Below are positions 1 through 8,151 of a stretch of 55,310 bases of DNA, piece by piece. A program made the translations under genes and the position numbers. Below the pieces are notes generated by a model. It was not told the origin of the DNA. It did no database searches and saw only the letters and a list, made by a program, of their open reading frames with translations. The DNA comes from DASVBJ01 sp036375895 (lineage in GTDB: Bacteria; Actinomycetota; Actinomycetes; JACCUZ01). Where the stretch lies: assembly GCA_036375895.1 (NCBI GenBank), contig DASVBJ010000128.1, forward strand, positions 1 through 55,310, written 5' to 3'. Position 1 is the stretch's first letter. Every line of letters starts with the position of its first letter.

Positions 1-1
1 G

Positions 2-235
2 CTGATGTTCCTGCAGGAGTACGCCCGGGCCCGGGCCGGCGCGGCCGGGCTGACCGAGGTCGGCGTGATCACCGTGTGGGAGCGGCCCACGAGGGTCATC
101 GTCACCGCGGCCTTCCTCGCGTCCGCGGCCCTGCTGGGCGAGCCGTGGGCGGCCCTGGGGGCCTGGGCCTGGGTTGGGCTGGGGGTCGTCGGGCTGGGCC
201 AGCTGCTGCTCGTCGTGCGCCGGCGGCTGCGCTGA
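2..235 (+). CDS. CDP-alcohol phosphatidyltransferase, C-terminal end (partial)
   Basis: Open frame that enters the window from the left and stops at TGA 233-235; only the last 77 residues are present. The fragment reads LMFLQEYARARAGAAG, then VGVITVWERPTRVIV and two hydrophobic stretches, ending in basic residues. This matches the C-terminal two membrane segments of actinobacterial CDP-alcohol phosphatidyltransferases (PgsA/PIS-like family), which join a CDP-activated lipid to an alcohol head group in the membrane. The catalytic DGxxAR motif would lie upstream, outside the window, so substrate cannot be assigned. The neighbouring carotenoid gene points towards it from the opposite strand. Confidence 0.6.
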   Translation: MMFLQEYARARAGAAGLTEVGVITVWERPTRVIVTAAFLASAALLGEPWAALGAWAWVGLGVVGLGQLLLVVRRRLR

Positions 236-265
236 GCCGCGCCGCGGCCGGCAGCCGGGTGACGC

Positions 266-1753
266 TTAGGCCGGGCCGACGAGGTCGGCGACGATCGCGG
301 CGGACAGGCCGACCAGGGGCAGCCCGCCGCCGGGGTGCGCCGAGCCGCCGACGAGGAACAGGCCCGGCACGGGGGAGCGGTTGGCCGGGCGCAGGAAGGC
401 CGCCGTCGCGCCGTTCGAGGACGTGCCGTAGATCGCGCCGCCCGGCGCCCGGGTCGCCTCGGCGAGGTCCGCCGGGGTCCGGACCTCGCGCCACAGCAGG
501 CGGTCACGCACGTCGAGGCCGCGCTCGGCCAGCACGGCGAGCACCCGGTCGGCGTACCCATCGGCCGGCCCCGGTGCCCGCCAGTCGACCGGCCCGTGCC
601 GCGGCGCGTTCACGAGGACGAACCACGCCTCGTGGCCGTCAGGCCGCATCGCGGGGTCGTCCGGGGCGCACACGTAGACCGTCGGGTCGGCGACCGGGGC
701 GGGTGCCCGGCCGAAGATCGCGTCGAACTCGGCGTCGTAGTCGCGGGGGAACAGGACGGTGTGGTGCGCCAGACCCGGGGTCCGACCGCGCAGCGCGAGC
801 ATGAGCACGAAGCCGGAGAGCGACGGGGTGGCGCGGCGCAGGCGCCGGGTGGCACGCCGGGCGAGGGCCCGGCCGTCACCGGCACCCAGCAGGTCGCGGT
901 AGACGTGCGCGGCGTCGGCGTTGGCGACCACGACGTCGGCGGCGATCCGCTCGCCGGTCGTCAGCGCCACGCCCGCGGCCCGGCCGCCCTCGACGAGGAT
1001 CTCGCCGACGTCGGCGTCGGTGCGCACGGTCGCGCCGCGTTCGACGGCCCGCTCGTGCACGGCGGTGGCCAGCCGGCGCAGGCCGCCGCGCACGTGCCAG
1101 GCGCCGAACGTCTGCTCGACGTACGGGATCACGGCCAGCGCGGCCGGCGCGCGCCGCGGGTCCGACCCGGCGTACGTCGCGTAGCGGTCGAGCAGCATCC
1201 GCTGCCGGGGGTCGCGGAGGTAGCGCCCGCCCAGGCCGCGCAACGACAGCCAGGGCGCGACCGTGCGCAGGTCGCGGGTACGCCGGGCCAGGCGGGCCAG
1301 GTCACGCGGCCCGTCGAGCGGGGACTCGAGGAACGGCCCGCGGGTGACCTGCCAGACCTGCTGGGCCCGGTCGAGGAGCCGCTCCCAGTCCGCGCCCGTG
1401 CCCGGGCCGAGCGCGCCGTCGAAGGCCGCCCGCATCCGGCCGCGCGAGGCATTGGGCGCGTCCATCCAGGTGCCGTCGGGGAACCGGTAGCGGCAGGCCG
1501 GGTCGACCTCCACCAGCTCGACCGACTCCTCGATCGGCCGGCCGGTCTTGATGAACAGGTCGCGGTAGACCGCCGGCAGGGTCAGCAGCGACGGCCCGGT
1601 GTCGAAGGTGAACCCGTCGCGGCTGAACGTGCCGACCTTGCCGCCGACGACGGGTGCCTGCTCGCACACGGTCACCCGGTGGCCGAGGGTCGCCAGCCGT
1701 GCGGCGGCGGCGAGCCCACCCATGCCTGCGCCGACCACCACGACCCGAGCCAC
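266..1753 (-). CDS. crtD: CrtI/CrtD-family carotenoid desaturase (FAD-dependent)
   Basis: A 495-residue FAD enzyme of the phytoene desaturase superfamily, which dehydrogenates or isomerises carotenoid chains at the membrane. The dinucleotide motif GAGMGG sits at residues 8-13, followed by GGKVGTFSRDGFTFDTGPSL, the hallmark N-terminal block of CrtI/CrtD proteins; the C-terminal FAD block reads GGSAHPGGGLPLVG. The GTG at 1753 is chosen because it places the FAD motif at the usual distance from the N-terminus; the frame stays open upstream but carries no family sequence. GPSLLTLP rather than the GPT form of typical CrtI, together with CruF and CrtO relatives 3-6 kb away, makes me favour a 3',4'-desaturase (CrtD) over a phytoene desaturase, but this is inference. 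No phytoene synthase is present in the window. Confidence 0.8.
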   Translation of the reverse strand: MARVVVVGAGMGGLAAAARLATLGHRVTVCEQAPVVGGKVGTFSRDGFTFDTGPSLLTLPAVYRDLFIKTGRPIEESVELVEVDPACRYRFPDGTWMDAPNASRGRMRAAFDGALGPGTGADWERLLDRAQQVWQVTRGPFLESPLDGPRDLARLARRTRDLRTVAPWLSLRGLGGRYLRDPRQRMLLDRYATYAGSDPRRAPAALAVIPYVEQTFGAWHVRGGLRRLATAVHERAVERGATVRTDADVGEILVEGGRAAGVALTTGERIAADVVVANADAAHVYRDLLGAGDGRALARRATRRLRRATPSLSGFVLMLALRGRTPGLAHHTVLFPRDYDAEFDAIFGRAPAPVADPTVYVCAPDDPAMRPDGHEAWFVLVNAPRHGPVDWRAPGPADGYADRVLAVLAERGLDVRDRLLWREVRTPADLAEATRAPGGAIYGTSSNGATAAFLRPANRSPVPGLFLVGGSAHPGGGLPLVGLSAAIVADLVGPA

Positions 1754-2078
1754 GGGCGCAGACTCTAGTTGTCGGTCACGGGGCACGCCCGTGACGGACC
1801 CGTGAGCCGCCGATGACCCTTGCCGGGCGTGCGGCTCGGCGGTTGTCCACAGAGAGCGTTTCCGCGGAAACGCGTTGGGCCTGTGATGCGGTCGGGATCG
1901 GCACCTGACTCGGGGCCGAGAAGGCGGCACCGCGCCTCGTCGTCTTGATCGAGGGAGCCGTCGCTGCGGGTTCTGCCGAGATCGCCTCTTGCCTATTGCC
2001 GTGCCCCGTCCCGCTCGTCAGGATCGAGTCGTTGACCGGACGTGATGCCGGCGCGCGGCCGGCCGATGGAGGTGGGCC
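1754..2078. other. divergent intergenic region with palindrome and DnaA-box match
   Basis: These 325 bases separate the desaturase (minus) from the hemerythrin (plus) and must hold both promoters. Visible structure: a perfect 18-bp palindrome GCGTTTCCGCGGAAACGC at 1856-1873, 103 bases before the desaturase start, and a perfect match to the high-GC DnaA box TTGTCCACA at 1843-1851. Open frames across it show no protein-like composition. I see no tRNA or other RNA gene. Confidence 0.6.
1856..1873. promoter_or_regulatory. 18-bp perfect palindrome, candidate operator
   Basis: GCGTTTCCGCGGAAACGC is fully self-complementary and lies between two divergent genes. It has the size and symmetry of an operator for a dimeric regulator such as a TetR- or LacI-type protein; no such regulator gene is in the window. 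Its position nearer the desaturase suggests control of that gene. Confidence 0.4.
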
Positions 2079-2726
2079 ATGACCACGACCACTGTGCATC
2101 CGGGCTGGCGGGTCCAACTCGCGGTCCACCGGGCGGTACGTCGGGACCTCCACCGACTCTCGGCGGCTCTCGAGAGCGGGGATGGGACGCGGACGCCGGC
2201 CATCATCGACTACTGGACCGTGACACACCACCAGCTTCACGAGCACCACGTTCTCGAGGACACCGTGGTGTGGCCGCTCATGCGGGAGCGGCTCGGCTCG
2301 GCCGTCGATTCACTCCTCGATCGGAACGCGCAGGAGCATCAGGACATGTCCGCGGCCATGGACCAGTTCGGCGCCGCCGTGGCCTCGATGACCACGGACC
2401 CGGCGGTTGCCCGCGCCGCCCTCGAGCACCTGGGCCAGGTGGTTGAGACCCATCTGGCGCATGAGGAGGCGGATGTGCTTCCGCTGATCCCGGACGCATT
2501 CACCATGGAGGACGTCGCGTTCTTCTCGGCCGAAGCGGCCATGACGAACCCACCGCCGGAGTTCTTGCCCTGGCTGCTGGACGATGCTCCGGAGGTTGAC
2601 GTCGCCTTCTTCACCGGGCCGATGCCGCCGCCTGTGCTGGAAGAGCTGCGATCGAGCTGGACGCCCCGGTGGCAGATGAAGGTCGATGCCCTGGACCCGT
2701 CAACGACGATCCCCTCCCAACGCTGA
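2079..2726 (+). CDS. hemerythrin HHE-domain protein
   Basis: A 215-residue cytosolic protein with one hemerythrin-like cation-binding domain in residues 10-140. Candidate di-iron ligands are spaced as in the family: His25, the His54-Glu55-His56-His57 cluster, Glu60, His87, then His125, His128 and Glu129/Glu130. The family binds non-haem di-iron and is linked to oxygen, nitric oxide or iron sensing; the exact role here is unknown. The C-terminal 70 residues (FTMEDVAFFSAEAAM onwards) are a non-domain tail seen in many actinobacterial members. The ATG follows a GGAGGTG ribosome site at 2069-2075. It stands alone, facing a VOC gene on the other strand. Confidence 0.85.
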   Translation: MTTTTVHPGWRVQLAVHRAVRRDLHRLSAALESGDGTRTPAIIDYWTVTHHQLHEHHVLEDTVVWPLMRERLGSAVDSLLDRNAQEHQDMSAAMDQFGAAVASMTTDPAVARAALEHLGQVVETHLAHEEADVLPLIPDAFTMEDVAFFSAEAAMTNPPPEFLPWLLDDAPEVDVAFFTGPMPPPVLEELRSSWTPRWQMKVDALDPSTTIPSQR

Positions 2727-2823
2727 AGGACCGCCAGCGCCGCCCGGTTCAGTGCGCGTGCGGCCCTGGATGGCGACGTCGTACCCGTCGGGCGGCTAAC
2801 ACGAAAAGCCGGCCCCTGTCGGG

Positions 2824-3201
2824 TCAGAGCGGGTCGACCCGGGGCTTGAGGATGCAGAACTCGTTGCCCTCGGGGTCGGCGAGGACCACCCAGCTCTTCT
2901 CGCCCTGGCCGATGTCGACGTGGGTCGCCCCCAGCGCGAGCGCGCGCTCGACCTCGGCCTCCTGGTCGCGGTCGGTGGCGTTGACGTCGAGGTGGACGCG
3001 GTTCTTCACGACCTTGTCGTCGGGTGTCTGGAGCAGCAGCAGCGTCGGCCCTGACCCGTCGGGCCCCTTGAGCTCGACGTAGAGGTACTCGCCCTCGAGG
3101 CTGGTCTCGGCGACCTCGTAGCCCAGCAGCTGCGACCAGAACTCCCCGAGGCGCACGGGGTCGTGGCAGTCGATGACGAGCTCGGTGAAACGGCTGGCCA
3201 C
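2824..3201 (-). CDS. VOC (glyoxalase/bleomycin-resistance fold) family protein
   Basis: A 125-residue protein with two beta-alpha-beta-beta-beta modules: FTELVIDCHDPVRLGEFWSQ opens the first and RVHLDVNATD the second, with the closing WVVLADPEGNEFC strand typical of the vicinal oxygen chelate superfamily. Members are metal-dependent enzymes or ligand-binding proteins; the substrate cannot be told from sequence. The GTG at 3201 follows a good AAGGGAGAG ribosome site, which decides it over longer upstream frames. It lies 73 bases downstream of the carotenoid glycosyltransferase on the same strand and may be its last operon member, or independent. Confidence 0.8.
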   Translation of the reverse strand: MASRFTELVIDCHDPVRLGEFWSQLLGYEVAETSLEGEYLYVELKGPDGSGPTLLLLQTPDDKVVKNRVHLDVNATDRDQEAEVERALALGATHVDIGQGEKSWVVLADPEGNEFCILKPRVDPL

Positions 3202-3274
3202 GGCGGGCTCTCCCTTCGTCGGTGTGCGGGAGGCTACCGGGCCGGGCCGACAGTTCCGACAGCTCCGCCGACCA

Positions 3275-4459
3275 TCAGGGGACCGGGCGCCCACGCGCCG
3301 ACAGGGTTCCCGCCCGCCGCCCGCGCATCGAGCCGGCGGTGAGCCACGCCAGCAGCAGCACGGATGCCGGGTGCGCCAGCGCGTCGGGCAGCCCGCGGGC
3401 CCCCACCCGGCGGTCGACGAGCAGCCGGCCGCCGACCGCGGCGAGGTACCCCGCGAGGCCCACCCGGGAGCCGCGCAGCGCCGCGACCGGCGGCACGACG
3501 TAGGCCAGCCCGAGCAGCCCCATGACGGCCGCCGCACCGGCGGGGGAGCCGAAGGCCGACCACAGCGACTTGTGGTAGCCGTCGCGCAGCGCCGGCCACC
3601 CGTCGTACATGCGGCAGGTCGCGACCCGGGAGCCGTCGACGGCGACGCCCCGCCCGCCGGAGCGCTTGACGCTGCGCAGCAGCGCGATGTCCTCGAGCAT
3701 CTCCGCGCGCACCGTCGCGTGCCCGCCGGCGCGCTGGTAGGCCGCGGCGTCGACGACGAGCAGCTGGCCGTTGGCCGCGGCGAGCGACGGACGCGGCGAG
3801 CGCTCGGCCAGCCGCAGCGGCAGGGTGGTGAGCCACGACCACTGCAGCAGCGGCTGGACCAGCCGCTCGGCGGGGCTCACCGCCACCTGCCGGGGGTAGG
3901 GCGAGACGAGGTCGAGGCCGCTGTCGCGCAGCAGCGTGACGGCGGCCGCGACGGCGTGCGGCGCGAGCACAACGTCGGCGTCGACGAACACCAGCACGGA
4001 CGGGGGGATCTCCGCGGTGAGCGCGGCCGTGGCCAGCTGCTGGCAGGCGTGCGGCTTGCCCCACCAGCCGGGCGGCAACGGCGCGCCGGTCAGCAGGGTG
4101 AGCCGGGGGTCGTCGCCGGCCACCCGGCGTACGACGTCCGCGGTCCCGTCGGTCGACCCGTCGTCGAGGACGAGCACCCGCAGGTCCGGTACGCCGGTCT
4201 GGGCGAGCAGCGAGCGCAGGCAGGGCTCGACCCGGCGGGCCTCGTCGCGGACGGGCAGCAGCACGGCGACCGGCTCGCCGACCGGTGGCGGGTCGGCGGG
4301 CGGGGTGCGCAGCAGCCGGAGGTTGGCGGCGGTGTGGGCGGTGCCGGCCGCGGCGAGCAGGGAGCCGGTCAGGGTCGCCGCCCGGGCGAGCCGCCGCAGC
4401 CCGCGCCGCTGCAGCCCGCGCCGCCGCAGCCTGGAGCCGCGACGCGAGCCGTGCCTCAC
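3275..4459 (-). CDS. cruG: GT2-family glycosyltransferase, CruG-like
   Basis: A 394-residue membrane-associated family 2 glycosyltransferase. An N-terminal basic stretch and a hydrophobic segment near residues 26-48 precede the GT-A domain: VLLPVRDEARRVEPC (66-80), the nucleotide-binding DDGST at 99-103, the metal-binding DAD at 160-162, and the ED acceptor-site motif at 256-257. Two or three hydrophobic segments follow after residue 300. The GTG start overlaps the cruF stop (GTGA, 4456-4459), so the two are translationally coupled. CruG enzymes glycosylate the hydroxyl that CruF installs on acyclic carotenoid ends (known for the myxoxanthophyll route). Assignment as carotenoid glycosyltransferase rests on this pairing; the sugar is unknown. 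Confidence 0.8.
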   Translation of the reverse strand: MRHGSRRGSRLRRRGLQRRGLRRLARAATLTGSLLAAAGTAHTAANLRLLRTPPADPPPVGEPVAVLLPVRDEARRVEPCLRSLLAQTGVPDLRVLVLDDGSTDGTADVVRRVAGDDPRLTLLTGAPLPPGWWGKPHACQQLATAALTAEIPPSVLVFVDADVVLAPHAVAAAVTLLRDSGLDLVSPYPRQVAVSPAERLVQPLLQWSWLTTLPLRLAERSPRPSLAAANGQLLVVDAAAYQRAGGHATVRAEMLEDIALLRSVKRSGGRGVAVDGSRVATCRMYDGWPALRDGYHKSLWSAFGSPAGAAAVMGLLGLAYVVPPVAALRGSRVGLAGYLAAVGGRLLVDRRVGARGLPDALAHPASVLLLAWLTAGSMRGRRAGTLSARGRPVP

Positions 4460-5241
4460 GGCCGGGACTGCCACAGCGACCACCCGTAGGGGAGCACGAC
4501 CACGCCCATCGCCAGCCCGCCGGCCAGCGCGACGGCGGGCGTGCCGAACCAGAACAGGTTGCCGACGATCGAGCCCGCGTAGGTCCAGAACAGCAGCGTG
4601 GCGGGCTGCGCCTCGCTCGCCCGGGTGCGGGGCAGCAGCGCCTCCAGCACGCCCATCATCAGGACGCCGACGAGCAGCCAGCCCGCGTAGTTGGTGAGCG
4701 GCACGTCGGGGATGCCCGGCAGCGACGGGTCCGGGTCCAGCCAGACCCACCGGCCGTCGTCGACCATCTGCGGGTCCAGGAACACGTCCCACGCGGCCAG
4801 CCCGAAGCCGCCGACGAGCGCGACGAGGCGGCGGCTGAGCCGTCGCGCCGCCAGGAAGAGCGGGTAGGCCATCATCGTCCAGGCCAGCGGCACCACGACC
4901 GGCACGTCCAGCACCTCGGGGCCCAGCGTGCCGGTGTAGCGGTACTCGCCGAACGGCACGCCGGTGCGGACGCCGACGGCCTCGGCGAGCAGCCCGCCCC
5001 CCGCGGTCACCACCACCAGGCCCAGCGCCCACAGCGCACCCCGGGTCGCCGCCGCGTGGCTCACCGAGGCCAGGAAGAACAGCAGGACGGACGCGATCGT
5101 GACCCGGCGCAGCGCCTCGCCCTCGAGCAGCGGGTAGGCGATCTGCGCGGCGACCGTGCCGGCCGCGAGCAGCCACGGCACCGCGACCGCCCAGCCGGCC
5201 GGGGACGGCCGGGACCCGACCAGGTCGTAGGCCCGGCTCAC
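4456..5241 (-). CDS. cruF: carotenoid 1,2-hydratase, CruF family (DUF422)
   Basis: A 261-residue polytopic protein with about seven hydrophobic segments and the DUF422 signatures GVPFGEYRYTGTLGP, GFGLAAWDVFLDPQM and VPLTNYAGWLLVG. CruF-type enzymes add water across the 1',2' double bond of psi-end carotenoids (for example gamma-carotene) in the membrane; relatives include the bisanhydrobacterioruberin hydratase. The GTG start lies 7 bases after the stop of the CrtO-like gene and the stop overlaps the start of the glycosyltransferase, so it is the middle gene of a three-gene operon. Which substrate it hydrates depends on the upstream pathway, which is outside the window. Confidence 0.85.
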   Translation of the reverse strand: MSRAYDLVGSRPSPAGWAVAVPWLLAAGTVAAQIAYPLLEGEALRRVTIASVLLFFLASVSHAAATRGALWALGLVVVTAGGGLLAEAVGVRTGVPFGEYRYTGTLGPEVLDVPVVVPLAWTMMAYPLFLAARRLSRRLVALVGGFGLAAWDVFLDPQMVDDGRWVWLDPDPSLPGIPDVPLTNYAGWLLVGVLMMGVLEALLPRTRASEAQPATLLFWTYAGSIVGNLFWFGTPAVALAGGLAMGVVVLPYGWSLWQSRP

Positions 5242-5248
5242 GGCCTGC

Positions 5249-6805
5249 TCATCGCCGGCGCCCGCGATCGGCCAGCAGCACCCGGGCGGCAGTGCGGCCC
5301 GACGCGCCGAACACCCCGCCGCCGGGGTGGGTCGACGCGCCGGTCAGGTAGAGGCCGCGCACCGGCGTACGGTAGCCCGCCAGCTCGGGCAGCGGCCGGT
5401 ACATGAACATCGCGTCCAGCCCCATCTCGACGTGCATCACGTTGCCGCGGCGCAGCCCGAGCTCGCGCTCGAGGTCGAGCGGGGTCTGCACGTGCACGTG
5501 CTCGACGGTGCTCGCGAAGCCCGGCGCCGCACGCTCCACCTGGGCCACGATCTTGTCGGCCTCGCGCTGCCCGACGTCGTCCCAGTGCTCACCGCCGGCC
5601 AGCGCGTACGGGTGCCACTGCGCCCACGCGGTCACGTTGTGCCGACCGGGCGGCGCGATCGACGGGTCGATCGCCGAGAACGACATGACGAGCACGGCCG
5701 GCTCGGTGGGTGCCCGACCCGCCACGTACTCGCCGTACGCCCTGCGCAGGTGGGTGCGGCTCGGGGCGAGCAGCTGCATGGCGCCGTACGCCGAGCCGTC
5801 ACCCGCCGACGGATAGCGGGGCAGGTCGGTGGTGCCGAGACGCACCACCATGCCCAGGCCGTTGCCGACGCGGACGGCCCGGGTGGCCCGCGCGAGCAGC
5901 CGTTCGTCGCCGAGCAGCTCCAGGGTGGTCAGCACGTGGCAGCCGGCCAGCACGTGCCGGGCCGCGACGTGCTCGCCCGAGTCGGTGCGCACGCCCGTCA
6001 CCCGGTCGCCGGACCGGGTGATGGCGGCCGCGCCGTCGCCGAGGCGCACCCGGCCGCCGAGCCGGCGCAGCCGCTCCGCGAGCGCGCGGGTCAGCGCCCC
6101 GGAGCCGCCGACCGCCCGACCCGGGGCGACCCGGTGCAGCAGGGCCGCCCAGCCGACCAGGTCGGCGGTCGCCACCTCGTGGGTCGGCGGGCCGGACTGC
6201 GCGCCTAGCCAGGCCAGGGCGGCCTTGAGCCGCTCGTCGCCGAAGTGCTCGTCGAGCAGCTGGTCGCCGGGCTGGAGGAACTGCCGGGACATCTCCAGCC
6301 CGCCCACGGCGGCGGCCCGGCCGGTGCCCCACAGGTGGCGGCCGAGCCGGCCGGGGGTGGGGGCGTCCATGAACGCCTGGAACACCGCCTCGTTGCGGGC
6401 CGCCCAGTCGGTGACGAAGGCGTGGTAGGCCTCGGCGTCCCGGTGGCCGCAGAGGGCGGCGATCGAGTCGCAGGTGCGGTCCAGGCTGACGTGGAAGGTG
6501 ATCGCCCGCTGGTCGTCGGGGGGCCCGAACGGCGCGAAGCCCCACGGGTCCAGGTCGAGGTAGGTGAGCCCGCACTCGTCGAGGCGCAGGTCCTCGACGA
6601 TGCCGGTGTGGCGGACCATGATGTGCGCGCTGGAGCCCCGGTCGACGAGGTAGCCCGGCCACCGCTCGACGGTCGAGACGGCCCCGCCGAGCACCGGGTC
6701 GCGCTCGACCACCTCCACGTCGAGACCGCCCCGGGCCAGGTAGCAGGCCGCGACCAGCGCGTTGTGCCCGCTGCCCACCACGACGACGTCGCGCGAAGCT
6801 GTCAC
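5249..6805 (-). CDS. crtO: CrtO-type carotenoid ketolase/oxidoreductase
   Basis: A 518-residue FAD protein of the CrtI superfamily. GSGHNA at residues 11-16 is the GHN variant of the FAD motif seen in CrtO, and the C-terminal block GLYLTGASTHPGGGVFGASG is very close to the ending of CrtO beta-carotene ketolases; the middle carries DERLKAALAWLGAQSGPPTH and GGSGALTRALAERLRRLGG, also CrtO-like. CrtO introduces a 4-keto group on a beta-ionone ring. The GTG at 6805 is chosen so the FAD motif falls at the N-terminus; the frame is open further upstream without family sequence. It heads the crtO-cruF-cruG operon. A desaturase of related type is the main alternative. Confidence 0.75.
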   Translation of the reverse strand: MTASRDVVVVGSGHNALVAACYLARGGLDVEVVERDPVLGGAVSTVERWPGYLVDRGSSAHIMVRHTGIVEDLRLDECGLTYLDLDPWGFAPFGPPDDQRAITFHVSLDRTCDSIAALCGHRDAEAYHAFVTDWAARNEAVFQAFMDAPTPGRLGRHLWGTGRAAAVGGLEMSRQFLQPGDQLLDEHFGDERLKAALAWLGAQSGPPTHEVATADLVGWAALLHRVAPGRAVGGSGALTRALAERLRRLGGRVRLGDGAAAITRSGDRVTGVRTDSGEHVAARHVLAGCHVLTTLELLGDERLLARATRAVRVGNGLGMVVRLGTTDLPRYPSAGDGSAYGAMQLLAPSRTHLRRAYGEYVAGRAPTEPAVLVMSFSAIDPSIAPPGRHNVTAWAQWHPYALAGGEHWDDVGQREADKIVAQVERAAPGFASTVEHVHVQTPLDLERELGLRRGNVMHVEMGLDAMFMYRPLPELAGYRTPVRGLYLTGASTHPGGGVFGASGRTAARVLLADRGRRR

Positions 6806-7114
6806 GGGCCGCGAGTCTAGGTGCGCGGTCCCCGGCGGGCAGCGACGTCGAGCGCGTCGTGCGGGCCGCCGGAATAGGACGGCCGGGGAAGTCGCTGTCC
6901 CCTGTGACGTCAGTCTCAAGTCGCCGGGGTGTGTACGTCACGTATCGTGGGTCCCAGCCCGTCAGGGGCAGGGACGTCGCGCACCTACGAAGACCAGCGG
7001 TCAAGATGGGTGAGCGAACCACCGATCCTGGGTAGGTATGACGCACGACTCCCGAACGGCGCCATCAGGCGCCGCTCACGCTGACACGAGGCCTGACTGC
7101 TGGAGACATCGCCT
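6806..7114. other. divergent intergenic region with short palindromes and a hairpin
   Basis: These 309 bases hold the promoters of the crtO operon (minus) and the UPF0104 gene (plus). Visible elements: TGACGTCA at 6905-6912, the palindrome TACGTCACGTA at 6934-6944 (sharing ACGTCA with the first), and a 7-bp perfect hairpin CGGCGCC-ATCA-GGCGCCG at 7057-7074 in what would be the leader of the plus-strand gene. No protein-coding or RNA gene is evident. Confidence 0.5.
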
Positions 7115-8005
7115 GTGACGACGATGCCGAAGATCGCCCATACTGTGCTCGGCCGGACGTGGGTCCGCGCCCTCATGCTCACCCTCGCGGCGGGCATCTC
7201 GCTCTGGAGCTTCCACCGGGTCCCGCACGCCTCGTGGCTGCCGGCCCTGCTGGGCCTGGTGCCGTGGGCGGTCGGCAAGTACGTGCTCTGCCCGATGCGG
7301 TGGCACGCGCTGTCCACCAGCGGCCAGCGGGCACGTTGGCACCTGCGGGTCTACGCCGAGAGCGAGCTGCTCGGGCTGGTCTCGCCCGGCCACGCGGGCG
7401 CCGACCTGTGGCGCATGCACAAGCTGCAGAAGACCGGGATGAACCGCACCTCGTCGGTGGCCGAGGTGGCCCTCGACCGGCTGCTGGGGGCCATCGGTCT
7501 CGCCGTGTTCGTGCTGGTCGCCGGTGCCACGCTGCCGCCGCAGGTGCTCTTCGCGGCGCTGGGCCTCGCGGGCGCGGTCCTCGGGGGTGTGTTCGTCGTA
7601 CGCCGGCTCCGCCCCGAGCTGCTGGCCGCCCGGCCCCTCCCGCACCCGCGGATCGTCGTCAAGGGCGTGCTGCTCTCGATGGCCTACCAGCTGACGATCA
7701 TGCTGATGCTGATGGGCACCATCGCCGCCATGGGCCACGACGAGCTGAACCCGCTGGCACTGCTCGGCGTCTTCGGCGCCAGCCAGGTGGCCGGCATCGT
7801 GCCCGGCGTGAACGGCGCCAGCCCCCGGGAGGGTGCGCTCGTCGTCGGCCTGGCCTCGCTCGGCCTGTCCTGGACCGCGGCGATCGGCGCCGTGGCGCTG
7901 ACGGCGCTGCTCGCCTGGCTCCCGGCCCTGCTGCTCGGCGGCGGCAGCTTCCTGCTGCACCGGCTGCAGCGGGCCCGGTCCGGCCCGGTGGCCGCGGCGG
8001 CCTGA
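7115..8005 (+). CDS. UPF0104 / lysylphosphatidylglycerol synthase transmembrane-domain protein
   Basis: A 296-residue integral membrane protein with about eight hydrophobic segments. It has the family landmarks of the YbhN/LPG-synthase membrane domain: an ESELLGLVSPGHAGADLWR block (residues 81-99, the family's helix preceding the conserved G-x-G/D region), VAEVALDRLLG, and GIVPGVNGASPREGALV near residues 229-245. The family includes flippase domains of MprF and uncharacterised lipid-handling proteins; no lysyl-transferase domain is present, so it is not a full MprF. GTG 7115 with an upstream TGGAG site is used; ATG 7124 is an alternative. It is followed by a hairpin and a PAP2 gene on the same strand. 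Confidence 0.75.
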   Translation: MTTMPKIAHTVLGRTWVRALMLTLAAGISLWSFHRVPHASWLPALLGLVPWAVGKYVLCPMRWHALSTSGQRARWHLRVYAESELLGLVSPGHAGADLWRMHKLQKTGMNRTSSVAEVALDRLLGAIGLAVFVLVAGATLPPQVLFAALGLAGAVLGGVFVVRRLRPELLAARPLPHPRIVVKGVLLSMAYQLTIMLMLMGTIAAMGHDELNPLALLGVFGASQVAGIVPGVNGASPREGALVVGLASLGLSWTAAIGAVALTALLAWLPALLLGGGSFLLHRLQRARSGPVAAAA

Positions 8006-8011
8006 CCCTCC

Positions 8012-8031
8012 GGTCCCGCACCGTCGGGACC
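8012..8031 (+). terminator. hairpin after the UPF0104 gene
   Basis: GGTCCCG and CGGGACC form a perfect 7-bp stem around the loop CACCGT, starting 7 bases after the stop codon. No U-tract follows, as is common in high-GC actinobacteria, so termination is likely but unproven. Confidence 0.5.
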
Positions 8032-8043
8032 ATCGCGCCGCGG

Positions 8044-8056
8044 GTTGGTGACCAAC
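8044..8056. promoter_or_regulatory. short palindrome, candidate operator
   Basis: GTTGGTGACCAAC is a perfect 6+1+6 palindrome about 95 bases before the PAP2 start, with a TTGACT hexamer (8102-8107) between it and the gene. A regulator site is plausible; nothing else supports it. Confidence 0.25.
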
Positions 8057-8151
8057 GGCCGAGGCGTCGAAAACAACCTGAAGTGACCATTGAGGTCGTG
8101 GTTGACTCGGCGTGACCGTGGACTGGTAGCCACGGGTTGTGGGGTGAGCGG

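Noticed and set aside
1754..2078. Origin of replication because of the DnaA-box match
   Set aside because: A single box; an origin needs a cluster, and no dnaA, dnaN or AT-rich unwinding element is present.
266..6805. C50 carotenoid (lycopene elongase) cluster
   Set aside because: No prenyltransferase-type elongase or CrtYe/Yf-like cyclase is present; CruF and CruG relatives point to acyclic-end hydration and glycosylation instead.
7115..8005. Full MprF lysyl-phosphatidylglycerol synthase
   Set aside because: Only the membrane domain is present; the cytoplasmic aminoacyl-transferase domain is missing.
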